Of a stretch of 64,000 nt of DNA, positions 8,606-17,989 are shown piece after piece. The stretch covers positions 186,001 through 250,000 of the forward strand of contig CAVRPP010000003.1 in assembly GCA_963723165.1 (NCBI GenBank), written 5' to 3'. A program made the position numbers and the translations under genes. How positions within the stretch are numbered: the stretch's first letter is position 1; every line of letters begins with the position of its first letter. Under the pieces are notes generated by a model. The model saw nothing but the letters and a program-made list of their open reading frames with translations. It did not search any database and was not told the DNA's origin. Source of the stretch: UBA4744 sp963723165. Its GTDB lineage: Bacteria; Actinomycetota; Acidimicrobiia; Spongiisociales; UBA4744.

Positions 8606-11369
8606 GTGCAGACGCTTCTCCTCATTGCCAACCCTGCGGCTTCGGCGTTTACGGGCGGCCTCCATCGGACGGTGGTAGCCATCCTCCGCAAGTCATTCCG
8701 GGTGGAAGCCGCCTGGCCGACCGGCGCAGGCGAGGTCGAATCCCTCGCCATGCAAGCGGCTCATGACGGAATCGATGTCGTGGTGGCAATGGGGGGAGAC
8801 GGGGTCGTGCATCACGTCGTCAACGGTATCGCCGGCAGCGAAACCGCCCTCGGTATCATCCCGGCCGGCACGACCAACGTGCTGGCCCGCATCCTTGGTC
8901 TGCCGGCCAAGCCCATCGCAGCCGCACGATTCCTCGCAAAAGCCAAGCCTCCCATCGAGATACCGCTCGCAAGGGTGGAAGCCGCCACGGGCGCTTCGAC
9001 GACTATCCGGTACGCAACGTTCGCGACCGGAGTAGGTCTCGACGCCGAAGCCGTCCAGGTTGCCGATCTCGAGCCGTACCGGAAGTACCGTTTTGGCGGA
9101 ATCCACTATGCGAGGACCTCCGCCTCGGTGGTTCTCAACAAGTTCATAGGCCGAAGCCCCCACCTGCGAGTCACCAGCGGTTTGCGAACCGCCGACGCCG
9201 TATCGGTGCTCGTGCAGATTCATGCTCCATACACCTACTTTGGACGTTTGCCGCTGGCCGTGACCCGCCGTCATCCCGAACATCTGGCCGTCCTGATCAT
9301 CGAGCGGATCACGCTCCGTCGGGTCCCCTCGATTCTCCTCCATGCCGCCCTCGGTCGTGATCTCGGTCGGGTGAAGGGTGTCCAGGTGTGGGACGACGTT
9401 CGCCGGCTCACTATCACCGCCGATCCGCCGGGTTTCCTGCAAGCGGATGGCGAGTCGCTGGGCGAAGTAACCACTGTCGACATCACCTCGGCACCCCGGG
9501 CGGTGCGAGCTATTGCTCCGTTGAGTAGCGACCACAGGTCACCGGCCGGCCGGTACTCCGTGCCACTGGTCGCGGCCACCGCCGTCCAACCCGGGACCAT
9601 TGTCGCCGGTTTTCAGCAACGAACTCGCGAGTGGCCCGACGAGGCCGGATGGTTTGAGATGCACCGGGGAACGTGGCGAGCAATGACCTGGGGACAGATC
9701 CGCACCCGGGTCGAGGAACTGGCCGCCGGGCTCATTGAACTGGGAGTCGGTCGAGGCGACCGGGTGGCGATAAGCGGAAGCAACTGCACAGATTGGGTCG
9801 CGTTCGACTACGCGATCCAGCATGCTGGAGCGGTCTCGGTTCCTCTGTACCAGACATTCGCTGAGAATCAGGTCGAGTATGTGGTGGGTCATTCGGGTAG
9901 TCGTTTCTACTTCGCAGGCGACGCCGACCAGCTCGAAAAGGCCAGGCGGTGCAATCTGCCGGGGATCGACCATCTCATTGCAGGACATCTGGGCGACTAC
10001 CAGGACGACGCGGTCATCGGGCTCGAGAAGGTCGCGGCGCTCGGAAGGAGAAGGATCTCGAGGAACCGCACGGCCCTCGACGAGCGGATCGAGACGGTGG
10101 GACCGGACGACATCTACTCAATTATCTACACGTCGGGGACCACCGGACCACCGAAGGGAACGACGCTCACCCAGCACAACGCAGTCTGGACCGTCCAGAG
10201 AACGGTTGAGAGGCTCCGTATGAATCCGGAAGAAACCCTGGTTTCGTACCTGCCCCTCAGCCACGTGTTCGAGCGGATCGTGACGACAGCCCTTATCGCC
10301 ACGGACTATCCAGTCCGGCCCACGTACTACTTCGTCGCCGACATAGGAAACCTCGCCGAAGCCTTGATCGAGGCACGACCCACCGTGATGATCGGCGTTC
10401 CCCGGACCTGGGAGAAGCTGCGGTCCAGGGTGATTGGCGCAATCCAGGATGATCCCCGCCGCGGGCGGTTCGTGCATCGTGTGATCGACAGCGCCATCGC
10501 CGCCTTGCAGCGCAGGGATGCGGGCCGCCGGATCTGGCCCCACCAGCGAGCAGCCCGGTACCTCGCCGGACGCGTGATCGGAAGGCAGATCCTCCGCCGG
10601 CTCGGTTTGGATCGTTGCTGGTACGCCGTCTCCGGCGCGGCCGCACTGGGATCAGAGGTCCAGTACTTCTGGCAGGTTCTTGGACTGCCGCTCCATGAGG
10701 GTTGGGGAATGACTGAGACCACGGCGGTTTCTGCGGTACAAGCCCCCGATGATCTCCAGGCTGGAGCGGTTGGAAGGCTGATCGACGGCCTGGAACTGCG
10801 GCTGTCCGATGACGGCGAAATCCTCGTACGAGGACCGAGTGTCTTCGCCGGTTACTACGAGCAGCCGGACCGGACCACCGAGGCGCTCGACGGAGACGGC
10901 TGGCTGCATACGGGCGACGTTGGTCGGGTGAGTCCGGACGGCAAGCTTCGGATCATTGATCGCAAGAAGGACATCATTATCACGGCGGGCGGAAAGAACA
11001 TTGCTCCCCAGGAGATAGAGAAGCGCCTCACATCTCATCGGATCATCGAAGAAGCGCTCGTCGCAGGCGACGGCCGCCCGTATCTGGTGGCGCTGCTCGC
11101 CCTCGGGGTTGAGGAGGTGGCGGAGTGGGCTCGTCACAACAACCGGGAGGACCTCAATAGCCCGCCAGGGGCGGCCGTCCTCGAGCAGCACGTCCAGAAA
11201 GCAGTCGATGACGTGAACCGCAGGTTGTCGAGACCTGAAAGGATCAGGAGGTGGGCCATCGTACCGTCGGGTTTCCCTCCCGAAACACTGACGCCGACGA
11301 TCAAACTGCGGCGCGTCTGCAGCAACCCTCCGGTTCGCTACCGAGATCGACGAGCTCTACAACAGTTGA
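8606..11369 (+). CDS. Diacylglycerol-kinase-like domain fused to long-chain acyl-CoA synthetase
   Basis: One open frame joins two enzymes. Residues ~1-305 are a DAGK/sphingosine-kinase-type lipid kinase: LLLIANPAAS, the nucleotide loop MGGDGVVHHVVNG, and IIPAGTTNVLARILG. Residues ~330-915 are an AMP-forming long-chain acyl-CoA synthetase: YTSGTTGPPKGT (P-loop), EGWGMTETT, WLHTGDVG and RKKDIIITAGGKNIAP. A plausible role is activating fatty acids and phosphorylating a lipid acceptor at the membrane (inference). There is no internal ATG, though a GTG at 9560 could start the second domain. Near 11320 the frame drifts. The usual C-terminal tail (FATEIDELYNS, stop at 11369) is in another frame, and the literal frame runs on to 11461. 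Confidence 0.85.
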
Positions 11370-12214
11370 TCCGCAACCGGCCGACCGGTTGCCAGTTCAA
11401 CGGCTTCGTCCGGCTCCAGAATCCCCGCATCCGAGACGACCGCGGTGAACCAATCGAGTGAAATCACCTCAGCCAGACTCTCGGGGCGAAGCCGGCCAAC
11501 AGCCCTTTCGAACAGCAGCGGGGGCAGCACCTTCTCGGCAGCCGCAACCACGTAGAACGGGACCCCAATCGCTCGCGCCCGACGGGCCAACGCGGCGGTC
11601 CCGGTCTTGTTGATGGCGAATCCGGGCCCGATGGCGTCGGCGCCGGCCATGACCAGATCCATGCCCGGCAACAGTTCCAACGCCACATCGTCTTCGAGCA
11701 ACTCCACATCGAAACCGAGGGCGGTCAGGTCGGCCGCCATCTCGATGCCCTCTCCGATCGGCATGGCTTCCGTGCAGCACACGTTGAACGGGACGAGCCG
11801 CTGCGCCTCCTCGAGGACCGCCCGCACTGAACTGGAGGCCGAATGAATCAGAACAGTCGATCCTCGACTGATGAGCTCTGCACCGGTTTTGCCGATCAGG
11901 CGGGTGGACGCTCCCAGCCGTTCTGCCAGATCCGTCGCTGCTCCGGCAACCGCCTCCGGCCCACCGGGCAAAGCGAGATAGACAACGTTGCGGAGGTTGG
12001 CTATCGGAGCCATGACCGGCTGACGTTCGATCAACAGCTCGACCGCATCGCCGATCGGATCGGGAAAGTCCTCCGGGGCGTGATCGGCCACGTTGCGAGC
12101 CAGCTCGGCAACCGCTCGGGCCGCGGCGGTGCCAACGGTCGCGGCGCTCCCAACCTCGTCTACCGCTGCCGCCCCGACCTGGCGCCAGGAGGACCAATCT
12201 CGCCACTCGGCCAT
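11357..12214 (-). CDS. eIF2B alpha/beta/delta-like protein
   Basis: A 285-residue protein of the initiation-factor-2B-related family, whose bacterial members include ribose-1,5-bisphosphate isomerase-like and MtnA-like enzymes. Characteristic pieces are STVLIHSASSSVRAVLEEA, CTEAMPIGEG, the acidic MDLVMAGADAIGPG loop, and NKTGTAALARRA followed by VPFYVVAAAEKVLPP. It probably binds a sugar phosphate or nucleotide, but the substrate cannot be named. ATG 12214 has a GAGG sequence five bases upstream and is preferred to a GTG at 12220. The 3' end overlaps the convergent lipid kinase/synthetase gene by a few bases. A divergent relative is at 251-919. Confidence 0.75.
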   Translation of the reverse strand: MAEWRDWSSWRQVGAAAVDEVGSAATVGTAAARAVAELARNVADHAPEDFPDPIGDAVELLIERQPVMAPIANLRNVVYLALPGGPEAVAGAATDLAERLGASTRLIGKTGAELISRGSTVLIHSASSSVRAVLEEAQRLVPFNVCCTEAMPIGEGIEMAADLTALGFDVELLEDDVALELLPGMDLVMAGADAIGPGFAINKTGTAALARRARAIGVPFYVVAAAEKVLPPLLFERAVGRLRPESLAEVISLDWFTAVVSDAGILEPDEAVELATGRPVADQLL

Positions 12215-12329
12215 GTTCACCTCACGTGAAAGGTCACTGTAATCAGTCGTCGGTCGTCAGTCATCAGCCTGCAGCGGCATACCACCTATGTCGATGGGAC
12301 TTGAACTGGAACTGGGGACTGGAAACTGG

Positions 12330-13202
12330 CTACCGGGAGGATGAACGCAGGTCTTCGGCATTGGCAACGTGCACGGTGCGCTGGGGAAACGGGATCTCGA
12401 TGGAGTCGGCATCGAATCGGTTCTTGATCCTTCTGAACATTTCGCGACGCACCAACCAGCGCTTGTCCGGCGCCACCTTCACATAACCACGAATTGTGAC
12501 TGAGGAGTCACCGAGCTCCTGAACGCCCAGGACGACCGGTTCCTCGATTACGACATCCGCCCAATCCGGGTCGCCTGCCAGCTCGCGTAGCTCATCCCCG
12601 AAAACCTCCAGCGCCCGGTCGACGTTCTCGTGATAGGCGATGCCGACATCAATAACCACCTGTGCGTAACTCTGCGTGAAGTTGGATGCGACGGCAATCT
12701 CGCCGTTGGGGACATAGTGGGCGTTGCCGTCGAGATCGCGCAACACCGTCACCCGCAATCGCATATCGACCACGGACCCGGTAGCACCGGCGATCTGCAC
12801 AACGTCGCCGATCCCGAACTGATCTTCGGCGAGGATGAAAAAGCCGGCAATGATGTCCTTCACCAAGCTCTGGGCCCCAAAGCCAATCGCTACCCCGATT
12901 GCCGATCCGATGGCGACAAAGGCGGTGATGGGTATGTCCCAGATGTTCATGACCGTCAGCACCCAGATCAGTGCAAACACTATGGCCGCAACCCTTCGGC
13001 CGGCCTTCCACAGGGTCTCGGTGCGCTGTCTCCGCTCGGCCGCTTCGATGTCGTCGCCAACCGCCATGCGGGCAACTGCCCGATTGACCAACCGAATGAA
13101 CAGCCACCAGAGAATGACGGTCCCGATCAGCACGACGGCGGTCTGCGCCAGCTGGGTTTGGCGAACCGGGTCGTTCAAGAAATCCTTGATGACGTCGAGC
13201 AT
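12330..13202 (-). CDS. MscS-family mechanosensitive ion channel
   Basis: A 290-residue small-conductance mechanosensitive channel that would open under osmotic downshock. It has two to three N-terminal hydrophobic helices, then the pore-lining TM3 with alternating Gly/Ala (FVAIGSAIGVAIGFGAQSLVKDIIAGFFI), and the soluble beta domain with FGIGDVVQIAGATGSVVDM and VPNGEIAVASNF. The start at ATG 13202 is supported by TACTCT seven bases upstream. The frame is open further (13307), but that extension is not family-like. It sits next to the dynamin-like GTPases on the same strand, so membrane stress is a possible shared theme (inference). Confidence 0.93.
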   Translation of the reverse strand: MLDVIKDFLNDPVRQTQLAQTAVVLIGTVILWWLFIRLVNRAVARMAVGDDIEAAERRQRTETLWKAGRRVAAIVFALIWVLTVMNIWDIPITAFVAIGSAIGVAIGFGAQSLVKDIIAGFFILAEDQFGIGDVVQIAGATGSVVDMRLRVTVLRDLDGNAHYVPNGEIAVASNFTQSYAQVVIDVGIAYHENVDRALEVFGDELRELAGDPDWADVVIEEPVVLGVQELGDSSVTIRGYVKVAPDKRWLVRREMFRRIKNRFDADSIEIPFPQRTVHVANAEDLRSSSR

Positions 13203-13209
13203 GCGACAG

Positions 13210-13215
13210 AGAGTA
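13210..13215 (-). promoter_or_regulatory. TACTCT -10 element for the MscS gene
   Basis: On the minus strand TACTCT lies seven bases before ATG 13202, with no ribosome-binding sequence. Confidence 0.5.
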
Positions 13216-13338
13216 GGTCGAATTGTCTTGATTTCAGTGGCTTTGGCGCCGTCGCCGGGTTCCCTTCGCTCGCCCAACGTTGGACCCTGCAAACACTGAA
13301 CGAGCAACGGCTACCGGAGAAACCATCAGCCCGCCGGT

Positions 13339-14950
13339 TCAGCTGATCTTCCGCGCAGCGCGCGTTACCTTCACGGCCAGTTCGGCCAGTGCCCCTTCCA
13401 ACTCGGCCCGCTCCCGCACCACGGTCCGGATGGGCACCCCGACCCTTCGCGCCAGCTCGAGCCGCGAGTTGCTCTTCAACCGTCAGCCGGTAGGCATTTG
13501 CCACAACCCGGCCGGCGCGCCGTCCACTCCGACGCACGAGGGCGCCGACGGCCCGGGACACCCCGATGACACCGGCCGCCACGATGAGGGGCCACGGCCA
13601 GGTTCCCTGCTGCAGCGCATCCGGGCTGGCCCAGATCCACACACCACAGCCGAGCACCGCCAGGAACGAAAGCAACTGCCAGAACCCTGCAATTGACCAC
13701 CACCGGGCCGGTTGCGGCACCCCCGGCTCCCGCACATTGGCCACGGTGCCTTCGATTGCGCCACGCACGTGACGCTGCAAATCGCCATCGTCGAACTCGC
13801 TTCGCAATCGAGCACCGAAAGCGCCTCCAGCCATAAACGAGAGTTCGGTCACCAGTTCTCCGAGGGTGGCCAGCGCCCGTTCTAACCCTGCCCGGCCCTC
13901 CCATTTGCGGGTTTCCTCCTCAACGGCTTCTTCTTCGCGTCCGGCGCCGAGCGCGCGCCCGACCGGACTGCGGCGGACCGTTGCGGCCATCCGCCCGAGC
14001 GGTCCACCGCCGACCCGCCGGGCTACCTTCATTCCCGCCCGTTCGGCGACGGCGTACACCTGTGGCCCGGCCAGCATTTCGGACAGAACCCTGACCGTCT
14101 TCTCCGATGCCTCGGTCCACTTCCGGTCGTACTCCAGGCCGACTCCCGGCATGATCCCGGTTGCTTCAATCAAACCCTGACCGGCACGACGAAGATCCTC
14201 AATGAGCTTCCTCGATGCGACCCGCTTGGCGTCGAGCTTCTCATCGAGATACTGGAGTAGTGGCTCGAGGCCGAACGGAGAGGAACCGGGCGGAGCCGCC
14301 GAAAGCGGAAAAATGACCGGCTGTGGGATCCCGTCGTGCCACAGAGTCTGCTCGAAATCCGCAAGCACCGTGGCCAGTTCCCCGTCGGCCAGGCGGTCGA
14401 TTTGATTGAGGGCAAATACGAATTGGCCCTGATAACCGGCCAGAGGACGGAGATAATCGCTGTGAATGGTCCGGTCGTTGTACTTCTCAGGATCGACGAC
14501 CCAGAGGATCGCGTCCACCCTGGGAAGCAGCCTCTCGACGGTCGCCCGATGTTCGCCTACCACACTGTCGAAGTCGGGCAAGTCGAGTATGGCCAGATGG
14601 GGATGACTCGATTGGCCGATTCGATCCGCAATACCAAGATCGTCGAGCAAACGCACCAGGCCGGTTTCGGGGGTCTCGGGAATCCAGGCCATTGGTTTGT
14701 CGGTTGTCGGTCGCAGGGCCCCGGCCGGGGCTACCACCGTCCCCGCCAGCGCATTGAGCAGGCTGGACTTCCCTACCCCGGTTCCCCCTCCCAGTGCGAT
14801 GACGACCGTCTCGCCCAGAAACCCGGTGCGCCGCCGTGCGTTGAGCGCGACGGCCGCAAACGGCTGAACGACTTCGTCACCGACGAGTCCCCCTGCCCGG
14901 GCAACGGCGAGATCGAGTGCATCGAGAGCTTCGACGAGATCAGCGGCCAT
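13339..14950 (-). CDS. Dynamin-like GTPase A (membrane-anchored; frameshift near C-terminus)
   Basis: About 537 residues. The P-loop is GGGTGVGKSSLLNAL (residues ~53-67), the switch region reads ILDLPDFDSV and the base-recognition motif is NQID, so this is a P-loop GTPase of the dynamin/YfjP-like type. A long helical stretch follows. Two adjacent hydrophobic helices (around WQLLSFLAVLGCGVWIW and LIVAAGVIGVSRAVGAL) then give a membrane hairpin. The C-terminal tail in the expected frame ends at TGA 13339, after removing one base near 13465. The literal frame runs on to 13175, into the MscS start. ATG 14950 overlaps the 3' end of the next GTPase, indicating co-translation. Confidence 0.8.
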
Positions 14951-16661
14951 AGAACTCCCCCGCTCGCGCCTGCACTGTGTCCGCCTCCCGGCGCAGGGCT
15001 TCGGCGCCGCTCTCCCCATCCGAATACTGATCGAGGATCGCGCCGAAGCGGCGCTCATCCTCATCAAGAACTCGGCCGAGGGCGGCTACCAACCGGCCGC
15101 GCGCCTCTTCGATGAGGGACCGGGCGGCTGCCCCTCCAAAAACGTGCTCAAGGAGCTTCTGCTGGGCTGCCGCCGCACCTGCTGCCACGCCGAATTCCGC
15201 GCCGGTGATACCACCGGTCTGGGCAAAGACGGCCAGGAGCACGACCAGCGCGGTGGCGTTGACTCCGAACGAGGCCACCTGCGCCCATCGCTTCTTGCCC
15301 GCGCCCTCCTCGGTGATCAACTCGCTCAGCTCTGCAATCCAGTCCTCGATCGCAATCCTGGCCCGCTCAGGTGTGTCCGGGTCGTGCTGCCACAATCGAC
15401 GGTCTGCGGTGGCCAGCAGAACCCGGCCTGCGTCGTCGAGTTCCCAGGCGGCTGCCGTGCCGCCTGCGGCCAAATCGGCCCGGCGAACCACCGCCGTCAC
15501 GATTTCGTCACCCGCTTCGTCGTTGATCTCCTCGATGTTCCGGGTCCCACCGAACACCTTGGCTGCCCATCGCCGGACCCGGCCCGCTCCCTCAGTGAGC
15601 ACTTTCAGAAGCTCCCCGGTGCCCAGGAAATCTTGCCAACGGCGAAGCACCTCGGCGCGAATGAGGGTTCCACCACGGAGCGATTCGGCAATCTCGGCGG
15701 CCTGAGCTTGATAGGCTCGGCGAGCCGCCAGGCTCAGCGCGTCGACCTGGCGGACCTCGGCTTCGACTTCGGACGCCAGGTCGGTCGCACGCTCGACCGT
15801 GTCGCGCACGGAACCCTGAGTTGCCGTAATCACCACCCGCCGGCGCCGCTCCGGATCCGACATCGCTTCCAGCGTCGTCTGCAGCGAGTCAACAGAGTTC
15901 GCAGGAAGGCCACCATGCTCGGCCGGGATCGGTTGTTCGGGGATTCTCAAAATGGTGGGAGCTTCAGCGTCCGAAATGATGCGTCTCTCCGCCAGGCGCC
16001 TGCGGTAATCATCGACCACCTCGTCTGCACCATGGGGTGGAAGCCGGTTCAGGACGAACAGAATCGGCAGCCTTCGGCGGCGGGCGCGCTCGAGGAATTC
16101 CCACGGCACGGCGTCGGCATAACGCTGCGCGGAGGTGACGAATACCGTCAGGTCCGCTACCGCCAGTAGATCCTCGACCATTTCCCGGTGGCCTTCGACG
16201 ACAGAGTCGAAGTCGGGTGCGTCCAGCACGGTCACTCCCTCCAGGAGGCGATGGTTCGACGTGACGATCCGCAATCGGTGAGCGGCATCGACCGCCGTTC
16301 CATAGCCGGTGAGGAAGCCTGCCTCATAACGGTGCGCATGGTCCGGGTGGGTCCACACCACCGGCACGCGGGTGGTGGGCCGCAGAGCACCCGGTTCGCT
16401 AATCCGTTGCTGCGCCAGCGAGTTCACCAGCGTCGACTTGCCGCTCCCGGTTGATCCGATGACCACCGCCAGCAACGGGGATTCGAGGTCACTCAACCGG
16501 GGAATGAGGTACTCGCGAATCGTCCAGGCCAGATCCACGCGCAGCGCCTCCCGCACCGGCTGCTGAGCTGCCGGGAGGTCGAACGAGGTCGCCTCGACCG
16601 CCTCGACCAGAACCTCGAGGGAAGCTCTGAGTGCTGCAGATGGAGCTATGCCGGTTGCCAT
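14940..16661 (-). CDS. Dynamin-like GTPase B (membrane-anchored)
   Basis: A 573-residue partner of the following gene, with the same architecture: P-loop GSTGSGKSTLVNSL, switch VLDAPDFDSV, a nucleotide-base motif NRLPPHG, a long helical region, and a hydrophobic pair (VNATALVVLLAVFAQTGGI, then an Ala-rich helix) near residue 480. Both GTPases carry the unusual DxPDFDSV in place of the common DxPG. ATG 16661 lies where the N-terminal helix of the domain begins. The frame is open much further upstream, antisense to the divergent gene. The two starts are 64 bp apart, so a shared control region is likely. Bacterial relatives remodel or fuse membranes in pairs. Confidence 0.8.
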   Translation of the reverse strand: MATGIAPSAALRASLEVLVEAVEATSFDLPAAQQPVREALRVDLAWTIREYLIPRLSDLESPLLAVVIGSTGSGKSTLVNSLAQQRISEPGALRPTTRVPVVWTHPDHAHRYEAGFLTGYGTAVDAAHRLRIVTSNHRLLEGVTVLDAPDFDSVVEGHREMVEDLLAVADLTVFVTSAQRYADAVPWEFLERARRRRLPILFVLNRLPPHGADEVVDDYRRRLAERRIISDAEAPTILRIPEQPIPAEHGGLPANSVDSLQTTLEAMSDPERRRRVVITATQGSVRDTVERATDLASEVEAEVRQVDALSLAARRAYQAQAAEIAESLRGGTLIRAEVLRRWQDFLGTGELLKVLTEGAGRVRRWAAKVFGGTRNIEEINDEAGDEIVTAVVRRADLAAGGTAAAWELDDAGRVLLATADRRLWQHDPDTPERARIAIEDWIAELSELITEEGAGKKRWAQVASFGVNATALVVLLAVFAQTGGITGAEFGVAAGAAAAQQKLLEHVFGGAAARSLIEEARGRLVAALGRVLDEDERRFGAILDQYSDGESGAEALRREADTVQARAGEFYGR

Positions 16662-16713
16662 GCGGGTGGATTGTCCCACATGCCAAATACCCAAACCTGT
16701 CACACCCTCCCGA

Positions 16714-16719
16714 TACATT
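16714..16719 (+). promoter_or_regulatory. TACATT -10 element, leaderless start at 16726
   Basis: TACATT ends six bases before ATG 16726, within the 64-bp region separating it from the divergent GTPase pair. Confidence 0.6.
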
Positions 16720-16725
16720 GACCTC

Positions 16726-17989
16726 ATGGCACAGATAGGCATCTCCGGAACCGCAGTCATGATCGACGGTCTCTCAGTCGACGACGGAGTCCTGGCAGAA
16801 CTGCTGGCCACCCAACCCGAAGACCGGCAAGCCGACATGGTGCGGCGGGTGCTCGAGGTAGGCGCTCGCGGTTTGCTGACGATGGGCCTGGGAATCGACA
16901 TCGCCGAGGTGGATGCTCGTGTGCGTCGATCGGTCGATGAGGTCACGACGGAGGCCCGCGTGCAGGTCGAGCAGGTCCTGGCCGCCGCCCGCCAGTCGTT
17001 TGGTGAGCATTTCGACCCGGACCTTCGATCTTCCATGGTCGGCCGAGCTCTCGACGAATTCACCCAGTGGCGCGACGGTTTCCTACGCAGCTTCAACCCC
17101 GACTTCACGGACAGTCATACAGCCCGGTTCCTGAATCAAGTCAACGAGCTCCTTGGTCCGGATGGAATGCTCGAAGCTCGATTGCGGGGCATGCTGGATC
17201 CTGACGCCGACGGATCCGCCCTCGCCCGCCTCTCCAGATCGATCGATGAACGGTTCGGGGAGTTGCGCGATCTCCTGATGCAAGAGCGCGGCAAACAAAC
17301 CGAGTCCGCCCACGGTACCCGCAAGGGCTTCGATTTCGAGGATGAGATCGAAGAAGCACTGCGCGAGACGATGCGAAGTTCCGGGTGCGTCGTTGAGCGA
17401 ACCGGACAGCGTCAAGGGCGACCTGGGAGCCGAGACGCTGGTGGGCGACTTCGTCATCGTGTTGGCTTCCGGCCGTCGTCTCGTAATCGAGGCGAAGAAT
17501 ACGGCCCGCATCAACTTGACCGGCAAGGATGGGATTCTCGAAGAGTTGGACCGGGCAATGGCCAACCGCTCCGCCGATTTTGCGATCTGCGTATCGGCCC
17601 GAGATGCCTTCCCCAAGGAAGTCGGGCCGCTCGGTGTATACGGAGAACGGATCCTGATCGTCGATGAAGGCGATGGCACCATGCTGGCCGTGGCGGTGAG
17701 ACTGGCCGAGATGATTCTGGACAAGAGCTCCAACCGCAAGACCGCCGACATAGACCGCGGGTTCGTCCAGGATCGGATGCAGCGGCTCCGCCAACTCGCC
17801 CAGCTGTTCACGAACAACCGCCGTTCGCTCACCGATATCAAGACGTCAATCGAGAACGTGCATGGTTCACTCGAGCAGATCCGCGCGGAGCTGTTGTTCC
17901 TGGTCGACGAGATCAGCCACGAGATAGATCGTTCCGCCGAAGTACCGTCCTCCGCCGCGGTTGTACACCTCCGCTCGGAGGCGAGCTAG
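16726..17989 (+). pseudogene. Coiled-coil protein with PD-(D/E)XK-like motif (one frameshift)
   Basis: About 420 residues once a single extra base near 17409 is removed (joining VERTG to SVKGDLG). The N-terminal ~220 residues are strongly helical, rich in Arg/Glu/Ala heptad-like runs, with no membrane segment. A compact domain follows in which GDFVIVLASGRR leads to LVIEAKN. This Asp-(~15)-Glu-x-Lys spacing is that of PD-(D/E)XK nucleases, as in RmuC-type proteins. A second helical tail ends the protein. The last codon (TAG 17987-17989) overlaps the convergent kinase's stop in a CTAG. Function is unknown. The divergent link to the two GTPases is its main context clue. Confidence 0.65.

Noticed and set aside
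13339..17989. Calling the GTPase/nuclease-like set a confirmed anti-phage system
   Set aside because: There are no neighbouring defence genes and no known system with this composition. It remains a hypothesis.
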